Positions 62,890 to 64,000 of a stretch of 64,000 bases of DNA are shown one piece after another. The notes below the pieces were generated by a model. It was not told the origin of the DNA. It searched no databases and saw only the letters and a program-made list of their open reading frames with translations. This stretch comes from a virus, in the IMG/VR virus record IMGVR_UViG_3300026097_001455, positions 1 through 64,000 of that record. One strand, 5' to 3'. A program made the position numbers and the translations under genes. Numbering within the stretch: position 1 is the stretch's first letter; every line of letters starts with the position of its first letter.

Positions 62890-64000
62890 TTAGATAATTT
62901 CAATGGGCAATCCTTGTAGTCCATCATTAAACGATTCTCCACCACATATTGAGGAAATGGGTGAGCCTTGAAATCTGATCGCAAACAACCCACCGTTATT
63001 ATTTGTGTTTGGTGTTTTAAATAAAGCTCCATCCATTTTTACAGAACTTTCCCACTTACTTCCACTTCCCCCAAATGTACCACTCGTATCACAACTTTGG
63101 TTGTTCTCATTGTATTGAGTTCTTAGGTTCGTATATATAGAAACCAGATAATAATTAGGAGGAGTAGTATCTGCAGCAACTGCTGTAGAACCTATTGTAT
63201 AGTCATAAAAAACAGAATGAGATGAAGGAGTCCAAGCAGAGCCATCATCTTTTCTGTGAGTAATGTTTATAAATCTCATTGTATAATTTGCAGTATTATA
63301 TTTACTGGTTCCAAAATCAAAGTTAGAATTACCTGGTAATTCAATAACAAGATTATCCAACGCTATGTTTGTTGCATCGAATACAAAAGATTCTCCAGGG
63401 GCTAATTCAACAGCCGTCCCTGGTATTAACACATCTATATTACCATTGTTAGTTATTTCAATTTGTAAAAACTGATAGTTTTGTGAGCCATGTATTCCTC
63501 CTACAGCTCTAGAAAAACATTCTTCTCTATCGTTAGGACCTGAGTTTTTAACTGCAGATTTAATCCTTCTAGTGTTGCCACCTCTTTGGTAGTATATTGA
63601 CTGAAATCTATAAACAGCAGATGTAGGAATAACTTCTGGTTCAATGTCATTTCTTTCCTTCGGATTAACCAGTCTATACAAATCAAGCGAGCCTTCTGAA
63701 AAAGTTGCATCATCATCTAGTGCAAGAGCTAAATCACGATCTTCGATATTGTAAACATCAATAAATTGATTTTGAGCACCGACAATTATACCCTGACCTT
63801 CCTCTCCCAAAGAAAGAACACCTGGACCAAAAGCAGAGCTAAGCGTTGTATTTGGAGCTACTGAAGGTGGAAATATTGCATCTCCCCAAGGGTTTATAGA
63901 AATTGGCGGCCAACCTTCGGGCTTTAACCAGTATCCATACCCGCACTCTACTCTTTGATACTTCTCTCCATTTAATACACTTGACGCCCCTGGGTCAATC
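62890..64000 (-). CDS. virion/tail protein, N-terminus cut by window edge
   Basis: The frame stays open from 62890 to 64000, giving at least 370 residues; the TTG at 63810 is not the start because coding continues upstream (VECGYGYWLKPEGWPPISIN and NPWGDAIFPPSVAPNTTL precede it). The visible part is beta-rich (NRGSxFPxx pattern, GQGIIVGAQNQFIDVYNIED) with CDTSGTFGGSGSKWESSVKM near the end. GYWLK is a motif common in tail proteins. Two bases upstream of the large virion gene. Not assigned further. Confidence 0.65.
   Translation of the reverse strand, partial: IDPGASSVLNGEKYQRVECGYGYWLKPEGWPPISINPWGDAIFPPSVAPNTTLSSAFGPGVLSLGEEGQGIIVGAQNQFIDVYNIEDRDLALALDDDATFSEGSLDLYRLVNPKERNDIEPEVIPTSAVYRFQSIYYQRGGNTRRIKSAVKNSGPNDREECFSRAVGGIHGSQNYQFLQIEITNNGNIDVLIPGTAVELAPGESFVFDATNIALDNLVIELPGNSNFDFGTSKYNTANYTMRFINITHRKDDGSAWTPSSHSVFYDYTIGSTAVAADTTPPNYYLVSIYTNLRTQYNENNQSCDTSGTFGGSGSKWESSVKMDGALFKTPNTNNNGGLFAIRFQGSPISSICGGESFNDGLQGLPIEII

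Noticed and set aside
1-64000. tRNA genes expected beside a CCA-adding enzyme
   Set aside because: No cloverleaf with a TTCRA-type T-arm was recognised on reading both strands; I could not run a tRNA scan.

Overview
The window reads as part of the genome of a large, lytic, contractile-tailed (myovirus-type) phage of a Bacteroidetes host. Evidence for phage: ~70 densely packed genes on both strands in strand-switching blocks, T4-like replication and recombination enzymes, thymidylate synthase and dNMP kinase, an amidase endolysin, and about 16 kb of virion, baseplate and tail-fibre genes. Evidence for Bacteroidetes: a DUF4494 protein, AT-rich A-runs instead of Shine-Dalgarno sites, several TAnnTTTG promoter boxes, and tail-fibre motifs of the Bacteroidetes-phage style. 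No integrase, rRNA, tRNA or CRISPR array was seen. Both window ends cut through genes.

Layout. 1-5.9 kb (minus strand): an NAD+ module with a SLOG-fold protein, NadE, NadD, a Nudix ADP-ribose pyrophosphatase, a hotdog thioesterase, a GIY-YIG homing endonuclease and PncB, then a small lipoprotein and two small proteins. 6.0-10.4 kb: CCA-adding-type nucleotidyltransferase and a nucleotidyltransferase/zincin fusion. 10.4-15.6 kb (minus): dNMP kinase, ThyA and unknowns. 15.7-20.0 kb: mostly plus-strand small genes, including an 11-cysteine metallothionein-like peptide and a spanin-like protein. 20.1-30.6 kb (minus): PcfJ-like proteins, DUF4494, a 643-residue unknown and acidic proteins. 30.7-31.8 kb (plus): translation initiation factor IF-3 and an HNH-like protein. 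31.8-35.9 kb (minus): unknowns, endolysin and proteins sharing a short N-terminal helix. 36-48.2 kb: SNF2 helicase, HhH protein, Cas4/RecB-like nuclease, a single-chain Mre11-Rad50 (SbcD-SbcC), primase and RuvC-like resolvase. 48.3-64 kb: virion, baseplate and fibre genes.

How it fits together. PncB, NadD and NadE make up the whole Preiss-Handler route (nicotinate to NaMN to NaAD to NAD+), beside a Nudix enzyme able in principle to clear ADP-ribose; this suggests rebuilding NAD+ during infection, perhaps against NAD-depleting host defences. A TATTTATA-type element sits 12-30 bases upstream of many virion-type genes on both strands and looks like the late promoter. Several genes behind it encode proteins with a shared N-terminal helix resembling in form the T4 capsid-targeting sequence, so a set of head-packaged proteins is a plausible undescribed feature. 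Function calls rest on motifs read by eye; no database search was possible.
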